DNA of 64,000 nt from Halobacteriales archaeon QS_6_71_20 (GTDB lineage: Archaea; Halobacteriota; Halobacteria; Halobacteriales; Haloferacaceae). A program made the position numbers and the translations under genes. The notes below the pieces were generated by a model. The model saw nothing but the letters and a program-made list of their open reading frames with translations, made no database searches and had not been told where the DNA came from. The stretch covers positions 92,233 to 156,232 of the forward strand of contig PXRU01000001.1 of the NCBI GenBank assembly GCA_003020945.1, given 5' to 3'. This document shows, piece after piece, positions 43,987-53,800 of the stretch. Every line of letters begins with the position of its first letter. Position 1 is the first letter of the stretch.

Positions 43987-45036
43987 ATGAGCGCTGACAC
44001 GAACGGCGACGACGGGTCCCCGCCGGACGACGGGATCGCGACGAGGTCCCGGTCCCGGAACCGCCTCGTCGAGTGGGTGTTGGTGGACGGGAACCGACTG
44101 TACGTCACGCTCGGCTTCTCGGTCGCCGTGTTCGTCGCCCTCCGCCTCGTCCACCGGCTCGGGGTCGTCGGCTTCGCGGATGCGGGGCCGGTCTCGCGGC
44201 TCGCCGGCGGGATGGTGGCGGGGTCGTTCTCGCTGGTCACGCTGGTGGTGTCGGTCAACCAGCTGATCCTCTCACAGGAGTTCTCGCTCGCCGGCGAGTT
44301 CCGGGACCGGTTCGACGCCGTGATGTCGTTCCGGCGGGATGTCGAGGACGCGACGGACGTTCCGGCGGCGCCCGCGACGCCCACCCGGCTGCTCGGGCTC
44401 CTCTCGGCGCACGTCCGCGACCGGGCGGACGCCCTCGCCGACTCCGCCGTCGAGTCCGGCGACGACACCGGGTCGGAGCGGACCGTCCGGTACGCCCGCG
44501 GTGTGATCGAGGCCACCCGGGAGGTCGACGACATACTGGACGGCGCGGACGCCACGGCGTTCGACGCCCTCGTCGCGGCGGTGGAGTACGACAACGAGTG
44601 GCAGCACTACGCGGCGCGACACCTCCGCAACGACGCGTCCGGGTCGTCGGCGGAGACGAGGCGAGCGTTCGACGAGCTGCTCGGGGCGCTCCGGCTGTTC
44701 AGCACCGCGCAGGCCCATTTCAAGACCGTCTACCTCCAGCGGGAGCTGACGCGCTTCTCCCAGCTGACGATCCTCTGTGGCGTCCCGTCGATCGGCGCCG
44801 CCGTCCTCGTCGTCCTCCTGTACGGCGACGCGAGCGGGCCGACCGTGAGCCTCGCCGTCTACCCGTACGCGGTGTCGCTGCTCGTGACCGTCGCGTTCGT
44901 CCCGGTGGGGCTGCTCGTCGCCTACGTCCTCCGGACGGCGACGCTCACCCGGCGGACCGCGGCGACCGGCCCGACGCTGTTCCGGAAAGAGCCCGACGAG
45001 GGACCGTTCGACGACGCGTACGGACAGCGGGAGTGA
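43987..45036 (+). CDS. Haloarchaeal four-helix membrane protein
   Basis: A 349-residue membrane protein with paired helices at each end. Two N-terminal helices run from VTLGFSVAVFVALRLVHRLG to LAGGMVAGSFSLVTLVVSVNQ, and two C-terminal from FSQLTILCGVPSIGAAVLVVLLY to YAVSLLVTVAFVPVGLLVAYV. Between them is a long soluble helical region (about 100-240) rich in Asp and Arg. Its tail ends GPFDDAYGQRE. No named family is recognised; this shape resembles haloarchaeal proteins of unknown function. A T-rich TCTTTGG lies 26 bases before ATG 43987. Confidence 0.7.
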   Translation: MSADTNGDDGSPPDDGIATRSRSRNRLVEWVLVDGNRLYVTLGFSVAVFVALRLVHRLGVVGFADAGPVSRLAGGMVAGSFSLVTLVVSVNQLILSQEFSLAGEFRDRFDAVMSFRRDVEDATDVPAAPATPTRLLGLLSAHVRDRADALADSAVESGDDTGSERTVRYARGVIEATREVDDILDGADATAFDALVAAVEYDNEWQHYAARHLRNDASGSSAETRRAFDELLGALRLFSTAQAHFKTVYLQRELTRFSQLTILCGVPSIGAAVLVVLLYGDASGPTVSLAVYPYAVSLLVTVAFVPVGLLVAYVLRTATLTRRTAATGPTLFRKEPDEGPFDDAYGQRE

Positions 45037-45153
45037 GCCGTCGCCGGTCGAGGGTGGGGCCGGGACCGTCGCCGGCGGAGCGGCCCTCGTCGGTCGGCGC
45101 CGCGGCCGTCAGTCGTCGCCCCCCGCCCGGATGCACACCCCCCGAATCGGCGT

Positions 45154-45163
45154 TCGGTTTTAA
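45154..45163 (+). promoter_or_regulatory. TATA box before the carotenoid-type fusion gene
   Basis: TCGGTTTTAA is about 26-33 bases before ATG 45188 and is the strongest promoter element in the 151-base gap. Confidence 0.45.
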
Positions 45164-45187
45164 TCGCGCTCCGCCCTACTGACGGGT

Positions 45188-46408
45188 ATGTCACTCGCCC
45201 GGCACGGGAGCGGGCCGGTCGTGGTTGCCCGCGCGTACGCCTCCCAGGTCCACCCCGTCTTCATGCTCCCGCCGGTGGCGACGGCGCTGTTCGGCGCGGC
45301 GCTGTCGGGCGCGTTCGACCCGAGGCTGGCGCTCGCCCACGCGGGCGCGGCGTTCTTCGCCGTCTACACCGCCCACGTGAAGGACGGCTACGTCGACTTC
45401 CACCGCCGCGGCGAGGACGACGACCACCCGATGACCGCGCGCGGCTGTCGGCTCGGGCTCGCGGGCGCGACCGTCGGCTTTCTCGCGTGTCTCGCCGGGG
45501 TCGCGCTGCTCGTCCCGCGGTCGGCGGTCCCCCTCGCGGTCGGGCTCGCCGCGCCGATGTGGGCGATCGGCTTCCTCCACGCGCCGCAGTTCGACACCAA
45601 CCCCGTGACGACGACGCTGGGCTACCCCGTCGGCATCGGGCTGTGCCTGCTGAGCGGCTACGCGGCCCAGACCGGGACGCTCGCGCGACGTCCGCTCGCG
45701 GTTGCGGGTGTGCTCGTCGTCACGCTCGCGGGCGTGAAGGTGATCGACGACGCCCAGGACTACGCCTACGACCGCTCGATCGACAAGCGCACGGTCGCGG
45801 TCGCGGCGGGGCCCGCGCGGGCCCGCAGGTTCGCGGCCGCGGCGCTGGGCGTCGGCCTGTTCGCGGTCGTCCCGCTGACGGTCGCGGGCGTGCTCCCGCC
45901 GAGCGCGCCCGTCGCGAGCCTCGCGTTCGGCACCGTCGCCGCCGTCGCCGTCCGCCGCGACCCGGAGACGGCGACGATGCTGCTCGTGCGTGGGGCGTAC
46001 CTCTTCCTCGCGGGGCTGCTGGTGGCCGTCTTCTTCAGCCCCCTGGCGGGTGCCCCGCTCCCGGACATCACCGTGCTCGGGCCGTACACCTACCTCGCGA
46101 CGGAGGCCGTCTTCGGCGCCGCCGCGCTCTCGCTGCTGGTCCGTCGGGGCCGGGAGACGCTGCGGCGCGCCGCCGTCACGGTCGCGGCGCTGTACCCCGT
46201 CGCGTACGTCTGGGACTGGTACACCCTGGAGGTGGGCGTGTTCTCGATCCCGATGCGGACCGGGGTCGAGTTCGTCGGGATCCCGCTGGAGGAACACCTG
46301 TTCATGGTCGTCGTGCCGGCGCTGGTGCTGGGTATCCACGAGACGCTGCACCCGCGGGAGGACGGCGACGAGGCGACGGGATCGGAGGTCCGAACAGAAC
46401 GGCCGTAG
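45188..46408 (+). CDS. UbiA prenyltransferase-like protein fused to a lycopene cyclase domain
   Basis: A 406-residue membrane protein with two domains. The N-terminal part (to about 285) is a UbiA-type intramembrane prenyltransferase scaffold. The first Asp-rich motif is degraded (KDGYVDFHRRGEDDDHPMTARG) and the second is VIDDAQDYAYDRSIDKRTVAV. The C-terminal part (about 300-395, DITVLGPYTYLATEAVFG, AYVWDWYTLEVGVF, VGIPLEEHLFMVVVPALVLGIHETL) matches the lycopene cyclase CrtYc/d repeat: PLEEHLF is the family's PLEE motif. Lycopene cyclases and the haloarchaeal lycopene elongase (UbiA type) act on the same C40 precursor for bacterioruberin or retinal. A single-chain fusion of the two classes is unusual. 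The catalytic state of each half is not proven. Confidence 0.85.
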   Translation: MSLARHGSGPVVVARAYASQVHPVFMLPPVATALFGAALSGAFDPRLALAHAGAAFFAVYTAHVKDGYVDFHRRGEDDDHPMTARGCRLGLAGATVGFLACLAGVALLVPRSAVPLAVGLAAPMWAIGFLHAPQFDTNPVTTTLGYPVGIGLCLLSGYAAQTGTLARRPLAVAGVLVVTLAGVKVIDDAQDYAYDRSIDKRTVAVAAGPARARRFAAAALGVGLFAVVPLTVAGVLPPSAPVASLAFGTVAAVAVRRDPETATMLLVRGAYLFLAGLLVAVFFSPLAGAPLPDITVLGPYTYLATEAVFGAAALSLLVRRGRETLRRAAVTVAALYPVAYVWDWYTLEVGVFSIPMRTGVEFVGIPLEEHLFMVVVPALVLGIHETLHPREDGDEATGSEVRTERP

Positions 46409-46440
46409 CCGCGTCCTCGCCGGATCGACCGTCCGCCGAC

Positions 46441-46531
46441 ACGGTCGCGAGCGGCTCACGTGCACACGGTCGCGAGCGACTCACACGCGCACGGCTGGCC
46501 CCCAGCGGGTCCCCTTTACGGTCGCGAGTGG
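46441..46531. repeat. Short direct repeats between the fusion gene and ilvD
   Basis: ACGGTCGCGAGCG occurs at 46441 and 46466 (25 bases apart), and a third diverged copy, ACGGTCGCGAGTG, begins at 46518. The repeats lie in the 238-base gap. No function is evident. Confidence 0.45.
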
Positions 46532-46646
46532 CGGGAGGTCGTGGCCCTCGAAGCGCCGGCGACTCTCGCCGTCCGCGACCGTCGCCGCTCCCGGCGTCCC
46601 CGGACGCCGAGCGAGCCCGGCCGAGGCGGCGAGGGGAGCCGTCGGG

Positions 46647-48419
46647 TCAGTCCCGCTTCGCCCTCGGGTTCGTCACCGCGCCGTTGGCCGCGCTGCCGAA
46701 GTCGCGGGCGAACTTCGCGAACACGCCGCCCGTGTACGCCGGCTCGGGGCGCTCCCACTCCTCGGCGCGGCGGTCCAGCTCCGCGTCGCTCACGTCGACC
46801 GAGAGCTCGCGCTCGGGGATGTCCACGGTCACCGTGTCGCCGTCCTCGACGAGGCCGATCGGGCCGCCCTCGGCGGCCTCGGGGGCGACGTGGCCGACCA
46901 TCGGCCCGCGGGTCGCGCCCGAGAAGCGGCCGTCGGTCAGCAGCGCGACGTCGTCCTCGTGACCCGCGCCGACGACGGCGGCGGTGACGCCGAGCATCTC
47001 GCGCATCCCCGGGCCGCCGCGCGGCCCCTCGTTGCGGATGACAAGCACGTCGCCGGACTCGATCCCGCCGGTCTGGACGTACTCCATCGCGTCCTCCTCG
47101 GCCTCGAACACGCGGGCGGGACCCTCGTGGTGGAACGCGTCGTCGCCGGTCACCTTCAGCACCGCGCCGTCGGGGGCGAGGCTGCCCGTCAGCACCTTGA
47201 TCGCGCCCTCCTCGCTGTACGGCTCCTCGACCGGGTAGAGGAAGTCCGCGTCGATCTCGTCGTCCGGAGGGATCCGCCCCGTCGCCTCCAGGTGGCCGAT
47301 CTCCTCGGCGACCGTCCGCCCGGTCACCGTCATCGCGTCGCCGTGCATGTAGCCGCCGTCGAGCAGGCGGCGGATCACGACCGGGACGCCCCCGACGGCG
47401 TCGAGGTCCCGCATGACGCGCGTGCCGCCGGGCTGGAGGTCGGCGATCTTCGGCGTGCGCCGGGAGATCTCGTCGAACGCCGTGATATCCAGCTCGACGT
47501 CCGCCTCCGCCGCCAGCGCCAGCAGGTGCAGCACCGCGTTCGTCGACCCGCCCATCGCCACCTGCACCGCGATGGCGTTCTCGAACGACTCCCTGCCGAG
47601 GATGTCCGAGGGACGGCGATCCTCGCGGACGCACTCCAGGGCGAGCTCGCCCGCCCGGCGGGCGACGTCGTACCGCTCGTCGGACTCCGCCATCGGCGAC
47701 GCCGAGCCAAGCGGCGCCATCCCCAGCGCCTCGGAGACGGACGCCATCGTGTTCGCGGTGAACATCCCCCCACAGGAGCCCGCGCCGGGGCAGGCGTGAC
47801 GCTCCATCTCGTCGAGCTCGTCGGCGTCCATCTCCCCCTCGGCGTACGTGCCGACCCCCTCGAAGACGTTCTGCACCGTGACGTCGCGGCCGTCGTGTTC
47901 GCCCGGCTCGATCGACCCGCCGTAGAGGAACACGGAGGGGAGGTCGGTCCGGATCGAGGCCATCAGCATCCCGGGGAGGTTCTTGTCACAGCCCGCGACC
48001 GTCACGAGCGCGTCCATGCGCTCGCCGAACGAGACCAGCTCAACGGAGTCGGCGATCACCTCCCGGGAGACGAGGCTCGCTTTCATCCCCTCGGTCCCCA
48101 TCGAGATGGCGTCGGAGATGGTGACGGTGCCGAACTCGATCGGCATCCCCTCGGCGTCCTCGATCCCCCCGCGGGCGGCGTCGGCGACGTCGTCGAGGTG
48201 GACGTTACACGGCGTGATGTCGGCCGCGGGGTTCGGGACGCCGACCATCGGCGAGGAGAGGTCGTCGTCGTCGTACCCCATCGCCCGGAACATCGCGCGG
48301 TGGGGGGCGCGCTCGGCGCCGGCGGTCACCTCGCGGCTCCGCAGCGACTCGTCCTTCTCGCCGGCGAACGCGTCCTCGTCGCCGTCGCGGCCGCGCTCTC
48401 GGCGCTGTCGCTCGCTCAT
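46647..48419 (-). CDS. ilvD: Dihydroxy-acid dehydratase
   Basis: A 590-residue IlvD/Edd-family [Fe-S] dehydratase of valine, leucine and isoleucine synthesis. It contains [15 protein letters not shown] (Cys ligand), [20 protein letters not shown] (Cys ligands) and [14 protein letters not shown], with the C-terminal [21 protein letters not shown] 30-residue charged N-terminal extension is typical of haloarchaea. ATG 48419 has a TATA-like GTTTATC 25-30 bases upstream (48443-48449). It reads towards the carotenoid-fusion gene; no other branched-chain genes are in the window. Confidence 0.96.
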   Translation of the reverse strand: MSERQRRERGRDGDEDAFAGEKDESLRSREVTAGAERAPHRAMFRAMGYDDDDLSSPMVGVPNPAADITPCNVHLDDVADAARGGIEDAEGMPIEFGTVTISDAISMGTEGMKASLVSREVIADSVELVSFGERMDALVTVAGCDKNLPGMLMASIRTDLPSVFLYGGSIEPGEHDGRDVTVQNVFEGVGTYAEGEMDADELDEMERHACPGAGSCGGMFTANTMASVSEALGMAPLGSASPMAESDERYDVARRAGELALECVREDRRPSDILGRESFENAIAVQVAMGGSTNAVLHLLALAAEADVELDITAFDEISRRTPKIADLQPGGTRVMRDLDAVGGVPVVIRRLLDGGYMHGDAMTVTGRTVAEEIGHLEATGRIPPDDEIDADFLYPVEEPYSEEGAIKVLTGSLAPDGAVLKVTGDDAFHHEGPARVFEAEEDAMEYVQTGGIESGDVLVIRNEGPRGGPGMREMLGVTAAVVGAGHEDDVALLTDGRFSGATRGPMVGHVAPEAAEGGPIGLVEDGDTVTVDIPERELSVDVSDAELDRRAEEWERPEPAYTGGVFAKFARDFGSAANGAVTNPRAKRD

Positions 48420-48442
48420 ACCTGGGCGTCGTCGCCCGGCCT

Positions 48443-48449
48443 GATAAAC
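48443..48449 (-). promoter_or_regulatory. TATA-like element before ilvD
   Basis: GTTTATC on the minus strand lies 24-30 bases before ATG 48419, giving a leaderless transcript and supporting that start. Confidence 0.4.
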
Positions 48450-48527
48450 GGCCCCACACACACAGATGTTGCTGTCGCGGGACGAGGGCGACCGCGGACG
48501 GGCTCGCCTCGTGCGCGCACCTGAGCG

Positions 48528-48540
48528 TTATTTTTAAATG
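48528..48540 (+). promoter_or_regulatory. TATA box of the sensor kinase gene
   Basis: TTATTTTTAAATG is the most AT-rich promoter-like stretch in this part of the window. A start near 48560 gives a leader of about 70 bases before ATG 48634. The purine-poor leader has no clear ribosome site. Confidence 0.5.
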
Positions 48541-48633
48541 TAGAACGAGCGTGTCGCATGCAACAGACACGTATACGGCGTTTCGTTCCACCGGGATCTC
48601 GACCCGCGGTCGGCGAACGCCGAACCCATCCGC

Positions 48634-50460
48634 ATGAATCTCGTCACATCCGTCGTGCTGCTGTTGCTGTTCGGCGGAGCCGCGGCGACCGTCACGCTCG
48701 GAGTCGTGCTGTGGCGCCGGCGGGTGAGCCTCGGCGGCCCCGAGGTCGTCGGCTTCGCCGGGCTCGCGGTGGGGGCGACGATCTGGTCGTGGGCATACGC
48801 CCTCCAGCTGCGGGCGACGACGCTCCCGGAGATACTCGGGTACAACAACGTCCTCTGGATCGGGGTCGGCGTCGTCGGGGCCGCCTGGCCGATCTTCGGA
48901 TTCGCCGTCGCCGGCGACGACCGCTGGCTCACGCGGCGACGACTCTCGCTCGTCTCCGGCGTCCCCCTCGTGTTCGCGGTGCTCGCCGTCTCCAACCCCG
49001 CCCATCGGCTGATCTACTCGGACGTGCGGCTCGTCGACGACGCCATCGTCCGTTCGAGCGTAACCCCGGAGATCGGGTTCTTCGTTTTCCTGGCGTGGTC
49101 GCTCGTCATAAACGTCTACGTCCTCTGGCGGCTCGCCGTGAGCTGTCGACGGGCCGACGGGACCGCGCGGTCCCGCCGCCTCGCCGTCCTCGCGGCGGGG
49201 CTAGTGCCGACGCTCGCGGGAATAGTCGGCCTCCTGCTGTTCCCCGACGGGGGACCGCCGATCGACTTCACGCCGGTCATGTTCTCGGTGACGACGATCG
49301 TGACCGGGGTGGCGATCACCCGCTACCGCTTGCTCGACTCGATCGCCGTCGCACAGGACCACCTCGTCGACCACCTCTCTGACCCGGTGGTGATCGTCGA
49401 CGCCGACGAGACGATCCGAGCGACCAACGAGTCGGCGACGCGGCTGTTCCGGGACGGCGACCCGGTCGGCCGGCCGATCGACGGGGCGCTCCGCGATCAG
49501 CCGGCGCTCGTCGAGGCGATCCGGACGCGGCCGGCGACGGGGACGACCGCCGTCGTCACGACGGTCGAGTCGACACACGCCGACGGGGAGAGGACCCGGG
49601 AGCACGACCGAGGGGAGACGGCCGACGACCGACCGCCGGGGGAGGAACGTCCCGACGGGACGGTCCCCGCCCGTCGGACGTTCGAGGTCTCCGTCGGGTC
49701 GCTCGGTCGCACCGACGCGACGGTCCTCGTGTTCAGGGACGTCACCGAGCGGCGGGCGGCCGAACGCCGGGTCGAGGTGCTCAACCGGGTGTTGCGCCAC
49801 GACCTCCGGAACGACCTCTCGGTGATCGACGGCTATCTGGACCTCCTCGAAGAGGAGCTCTCCGGCGTCGAGTCGGAGGCGGCGAGGGGGGCGCTGGACG
49901 TGTTGGCCAGGCGGACGGACGGAATGCTCTCGGTGGTCGAACAGGCCGCGCTCGCGGAGACGGTCGTCGAGGGCGACACGGAGTTCGAGCGGTTCGACCT
50001 GACGGCCGTGGTTCGGGACCGCTGTGAGCAGGTCCGCGTCGAGCATCCCGAGGTCCGTCTCGACGCGTCGCTTCCCGACGGCGCGGTGACGGTCTCGGCC
50101 GTTTCGGCGCTCCCCTCGGTGGTCGACAACCTGATCGAGAACGCGATCGAGCACTCCGACCGCGACCGACCCGAGCTGGTGGTCCGCCTCGTGGCCGACC
50201 CGTCGACCTCGACCGTCGAGTTCCTGGTCGCGGACGACGGGGCGGGGATCCCGCCGGACGACCGGGCCGTCCTCGTCGGGACCGATCCGTCGCTGGAGGA
50301 CGCGAGCGGGCTCGGCCTGTGGCTGATAAATCAGCTGACCACGATCTCGGGCGGGTCCGTCGACGTCGAGAACCGGGAGGGCGGCGGGACGAGCGTCTCG
50401 GTGACGCTCCCGCTGGCGGCCGCCGAGTCGACGGCGACATCGGCGTCGCCGACCGCGTGA
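48634..50460 (+). CDS. Sensor histidine kinase with 7TM domain
   Basis: A 608-residue membrane sensor. The N-terminal seven-helix histidine kinase domain (7TM type; about 1-230) is followed by a PAS-like segment with DPVVIVDADETIRATNESATRLF. A disordered Asp/Arg-rich linker follows, then FRDVTERRAAERRVEVLNRV. The H-box is LRHDLRNDLSVIDGYLDLL (phosphorylated His in RHDLRND). The HATPase has VDNLIENAIEHSD (N box), DDGAGIPPDD (G1) and GLGLWLINQL (G2). This is the usual haloarchaeal bat/HTR-free sensor form. No response regulator is adjacent. The stimulus is unknown. Confidence 0.93.
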   Translation: MNLVTSVVLLLLFGGAAATVTLGVVLWRRRVSLGGPEVVGFAGLAVGATIWSWAYALQLRATTLPEILGYNNVLWIGVGVVGAAWPIFGFAVAGDDRWLTRRRLSLVSGVPLVFAVLAVSNPAHRLIYSDVRLVDDAIVRSSVTPEIGFFVFLAWSLVINVYVLWRLAVSCRRADGTARSRRLAVLAAGLVPTLAGIVGLLLFPDGGPPIDFTPVMFSVTTIVTGVAITRYRLLDSIAVAQDHLVDHLSDPVVIVDADETIRATNESATRLFRDGDPVGRPIDGALRDQPALVEAIRTRPATGTTAVVTTVESTHADGERTREHDRGETADDRPPGEERPDGTVPARRTFEVSVGSLGRTDATVLVFRDVTERRAAERRVEVLNRVLRHDLRNDLSVIDGYLDLLEEELSGVESEAARGALDVLARRTDGMLSVVEQAALAETVVEGDTEFERFDLTAVVRDRCEQVRVEHPEVRLDASLPDGAVTVSAVSALPSVVDNLIENAIEHSDRDRPELVVRLVADPSTSTVEFLVADDGAGIPPDDRAVLVGTDPSLEDASGLGLWLINQLTTISGGSVDVENREGGGTSVSVTLPLAAAESTATSASPTA

Positions 50461-50803
50461 CCGGATCGGCGGCGATCCGGGCGTCCGGGCGGGTCGCGAA
50501 CGGCCGCGGATCCGCGTCGGCTGCTCGCACGGGTCAGTCGCGCTTGTGCGTCGCCGGCGTCGGTTGTCGAGTCAGGGGTCCCGAACCGGGTCTCCGGCTT
50601 CCCCGTGCCGACGCGATACAGGAGCCGGCGGATCTCGGCGACGACGAACTCGGGGTCGTCGAAAGCGGCGGCGTGCCCCGGCGACGCCAACGCCAGAGAC
50701 ATCCGATCGTCCGCAGGCGGGACAAGTCTCTGCGGGACCATCGCGATCCGTAATGAAATAGCTGCGCCGCGATAGGATTTAGGAACCGCTCGGTATCAGA
50801 TCG
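50461..50803. other. Gap with a possible hydrolase remnant
   Basis: About 343 bases separate the kinase from nrdJ. On the minus strand, around 50741 down to 50600, a frame reads RLVPPADDR then SPGHAAAFDDPEFVVAEIRRLL, like the C-terminal end of an alpha/beta hydrolase with its catalytic His in PGHA. No nucleophile part is present. It may be a decayed gene or chance. GGATTTAGG near 50776 is AT-rich. Confidence 0.25.
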
Positions 50804-53800
50804 TTAACATTCGCTCCACCCGCAACTCTCGCAGGTCTTGCAGCTCTCCGAGTAGTACAGCGTCATGCTGCCGCAGTCGGGGCACTCGGGCGACTCGCCG
50901 TTGGCGATGAGCTCGTCGACCGCGTCGGACTCGCGCTCGGGCGCGCCGGCGTCCTCCGGGCCGGGTGCGCCCGCGTCGACGGGGTCGGAGACGCCGCCCT
51001 CGACGGTGGTGCCGCCGTCGGACTCGGGGGTGGCCGCGCCCGCGTTCGCGCCCTCGGTCACGTCGTCGAGGCTCGTCTGCTCGGGGTAGCCTTTCTCCAC
51101 CTCGTCGTCGAGGTAGCGGCGCAGCGCCGTGCCGATCCCGTCCGGGATGGACTGGATCTGCTCGCCTTTGTCCCAGGCGATCTTCGGGCTCCGGGTGCCC
51201 TGCAGCTCGTCGACGATCTCCTCGGGGTCGACCCCCGAGCGCAGCGCCGTCGAGATGACCTTCGCCAGCGACTCGGTGAAGGAGTTCGTGAAGCCGCCGG
51301 AGTGGCCGATGTTGGCGAACAGCTCGAACGGCTCGCCGGTCTGCGGGTCCTCGTTGATGGTGATGTACATCTTCCCGTAGCCGGTCTCGATGAGCTGGGT
51401 TACGCCGCGCAGCGAGTCCGGTCGGGCGCGCTTCTCGGTGTAGTCGACGTGGATCGGCCGCTCGTCGGCGGCCTCCAGCAGGTTCTCCACCTCGGCGTCG
51501 AGGGCGGCCTGAACGTCCTCGTTCTCCAGGAACCCCTCGATGCCGCCGAACACCTCCGAGATCTGGGCGACGAGCGTCTCGGCGGCCTCGCTCTCGTCGG
51601 CGAAGTCGGCGTTGTCCGCGCGCGTGGTGAGCACCTGCTTCGACCGGGTGCCGTCACGGTAGTAGGTGACGCCCTTGCCGCCGTGTTCGTAGATGTACTC
51701 GAACACCTCCTGGGCGTCCTCGAGCGTGGAGTCGTTGGGCGCGTTCACCGTCTTCGAGATGGCCGAGTCGACCCCTGTCTGGCAGGCGACCTGGACGCCG
51801 GCGTGGTCCTTCGCGTCGAGGTCGCCGGTGACGACGAACAGCTCGCCGATGGCGTCCGGGACGGTGTCGAGCCCGTCGACGCCGTCGAACTCGTTGGCCG
51901 CCATCTGCTCTTGGGCCTCCCGCTTGACGGCGTCGACGTCGACGTCGTTCGCCTCCAGCGTGCGCAGGAAGTAGTCGTCGAACTCGACGAGCATCTCGTC
52001 GCCCTGCACGTCGTCGGAGACGTTCTTGTAGTAGGCGACGTTGTAGATGGGCTCACAGCCGCCGGTGGTGTTGCCCACCATCGACGTGGTGCCCGTCGGC
52101 GCGATCGTCGTCGTGTTGTGGTTGCGGATCGGGTAGCCGTCCGCCCAGTCCTCGGGGTCCTCGCCGACGTACTGCTCGAACCAGTCGGCGTAGCGGACGG
52201 GGTCGGCGTACTTCGAGTCCTCCCAGTCGTCGAAGACGCCGCGCTCCTCGGCCAGATCGTGGCTGGCGGCCTTCGACTCGTGGTTGATGTGGGTCATCAG
52301 CTCCTCGGCGATCGCGTTGCCGGTGTCGGAGCCGTAGCGGACGCCCAGCTGGATGTACAGCTGCGCCAGCCCCATCACGCCGAGGCCGATCTTCCGCATG
52401 TCGCGGACCGTCCGCTCGATCTCCGGGACCGGGAAGTCCGACATGGTGACGACGTTTTCCAGGAAGCGCGTCCCCGTCTCGATGCGGTAGTCGAACTCCT
52501 CCCAGTCGATCGCCTCCTCCAGGAACGCCGCGACCGCGGCGTCCTCGGAGTCGTACTCGTCCGCGTGCTCCTCGCTCCAGACGCGCCAGTCGGGCGCGTC
52601 CAGGTCCGCGAGCGTCGAGAGGTTGATGTGCCCGAGGTTGCAGGCCTCGTACTCCTCCAACGGCTGCTCGCCGCAGTTGTGAACGACGAGTCCGTTCGCG
52701 ACGAACGAGTGTGTGTCCGGCTCGCTCAGGTCGTACACCGCCTCGTGACCGTCGCGCTCGATCGATTCGACGATCGCCTCGAAGCGCTCGGCGTACGGTC
52801 CGCGGTCGTAGCTGTCGAGTCGGTTCTCGAGCGCTTCGTTCTTCGAATCGAGCAGGAATCCGATCTCCTCGCGGAAACGAACGAGGTTGTCCTTGGCGAC
52901 CACAAGGTCGTGGTCGGCCTGCCGCTCGTGCGTGGCCGTTCCGCCGGTTCCGTCCGGCATCGCCTGCTCGCCGGCCTCGTGGCGCTCTTCGTAGAGCTTA
53001 CTCGCGATGCCGAAGTTGAGGAGGAGCCGCTGAACGTCACGGAGCAGGTCGGTACTCGTGCTCGTCAGCCGGACCGAGTTGCCTTTCTCGGTCTTCCCCT
53101 GCACGCCACCGTCAGCGGTGAACAGCGCACGGAGGAACCCGCGAGCCATCTCCTCGCTGCCGCGCATGACAGCGTCGGGAACCTGAAGTTTCTCCGCTGT
53201 GAGTCCCGCCTCCTCGGCGTACTCGTACAGCCGCGTCGACCGAACGCGCTGTTCGACCGCCTGTTCGCCGCGGTAGTCGTCGCCGCGACCGATGTCGCTG
53301 ACACCGACCTCGTAGTCGGCGTTCCCGACCGGTTCACGGACGACATCGTTCACGTCCGCCGCGAACTGGTCGGATATCTCGCTGTCCTCGTCGTAGAAGT
53401 CGAGGACCGCACGCTCCTCGCCGTGCTTGAGGTGGCCGTCGCCGACGAGCCAACCGAGGGTCCGACCCTCCGCTGCGGATCCGTGGCGTCCGAACTCTCC
53501 CTTGCGGTTCTGAATGTGAACGGTATCGCCTGCGCCGAGATCGCCGACCTCCACCCATCCGTCGCCGGTCATGACGCGGTGGTCGGCGGTGAGGCGGAGT
53601 TCGTACCCTTCCTCGGTCGTGAGCCTGTACACGTCCTTCTCGCCGGTTTTGTACACGCTGCTCGCTTCCTTTACCGTCTCCTCGCTGAGTCGCCCGTCGA
53701 CGACGACATCACGAGCGACGCCCTGTTCGTACAGCTCCTCGGCGGGGACGAGCCCGTCCTCGGTGCTCACAAGCGTCTCCCCGGTAACACACGGGTTCGT

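Noticed and set aside
50331-50741. Minus-strand frame resembling the end of an alpha/beta hydrolase
   Set aside because: Only about 40 residues look like a hydrolase end, then it runs antisense into the kinase gene; described as a possible remnant only.
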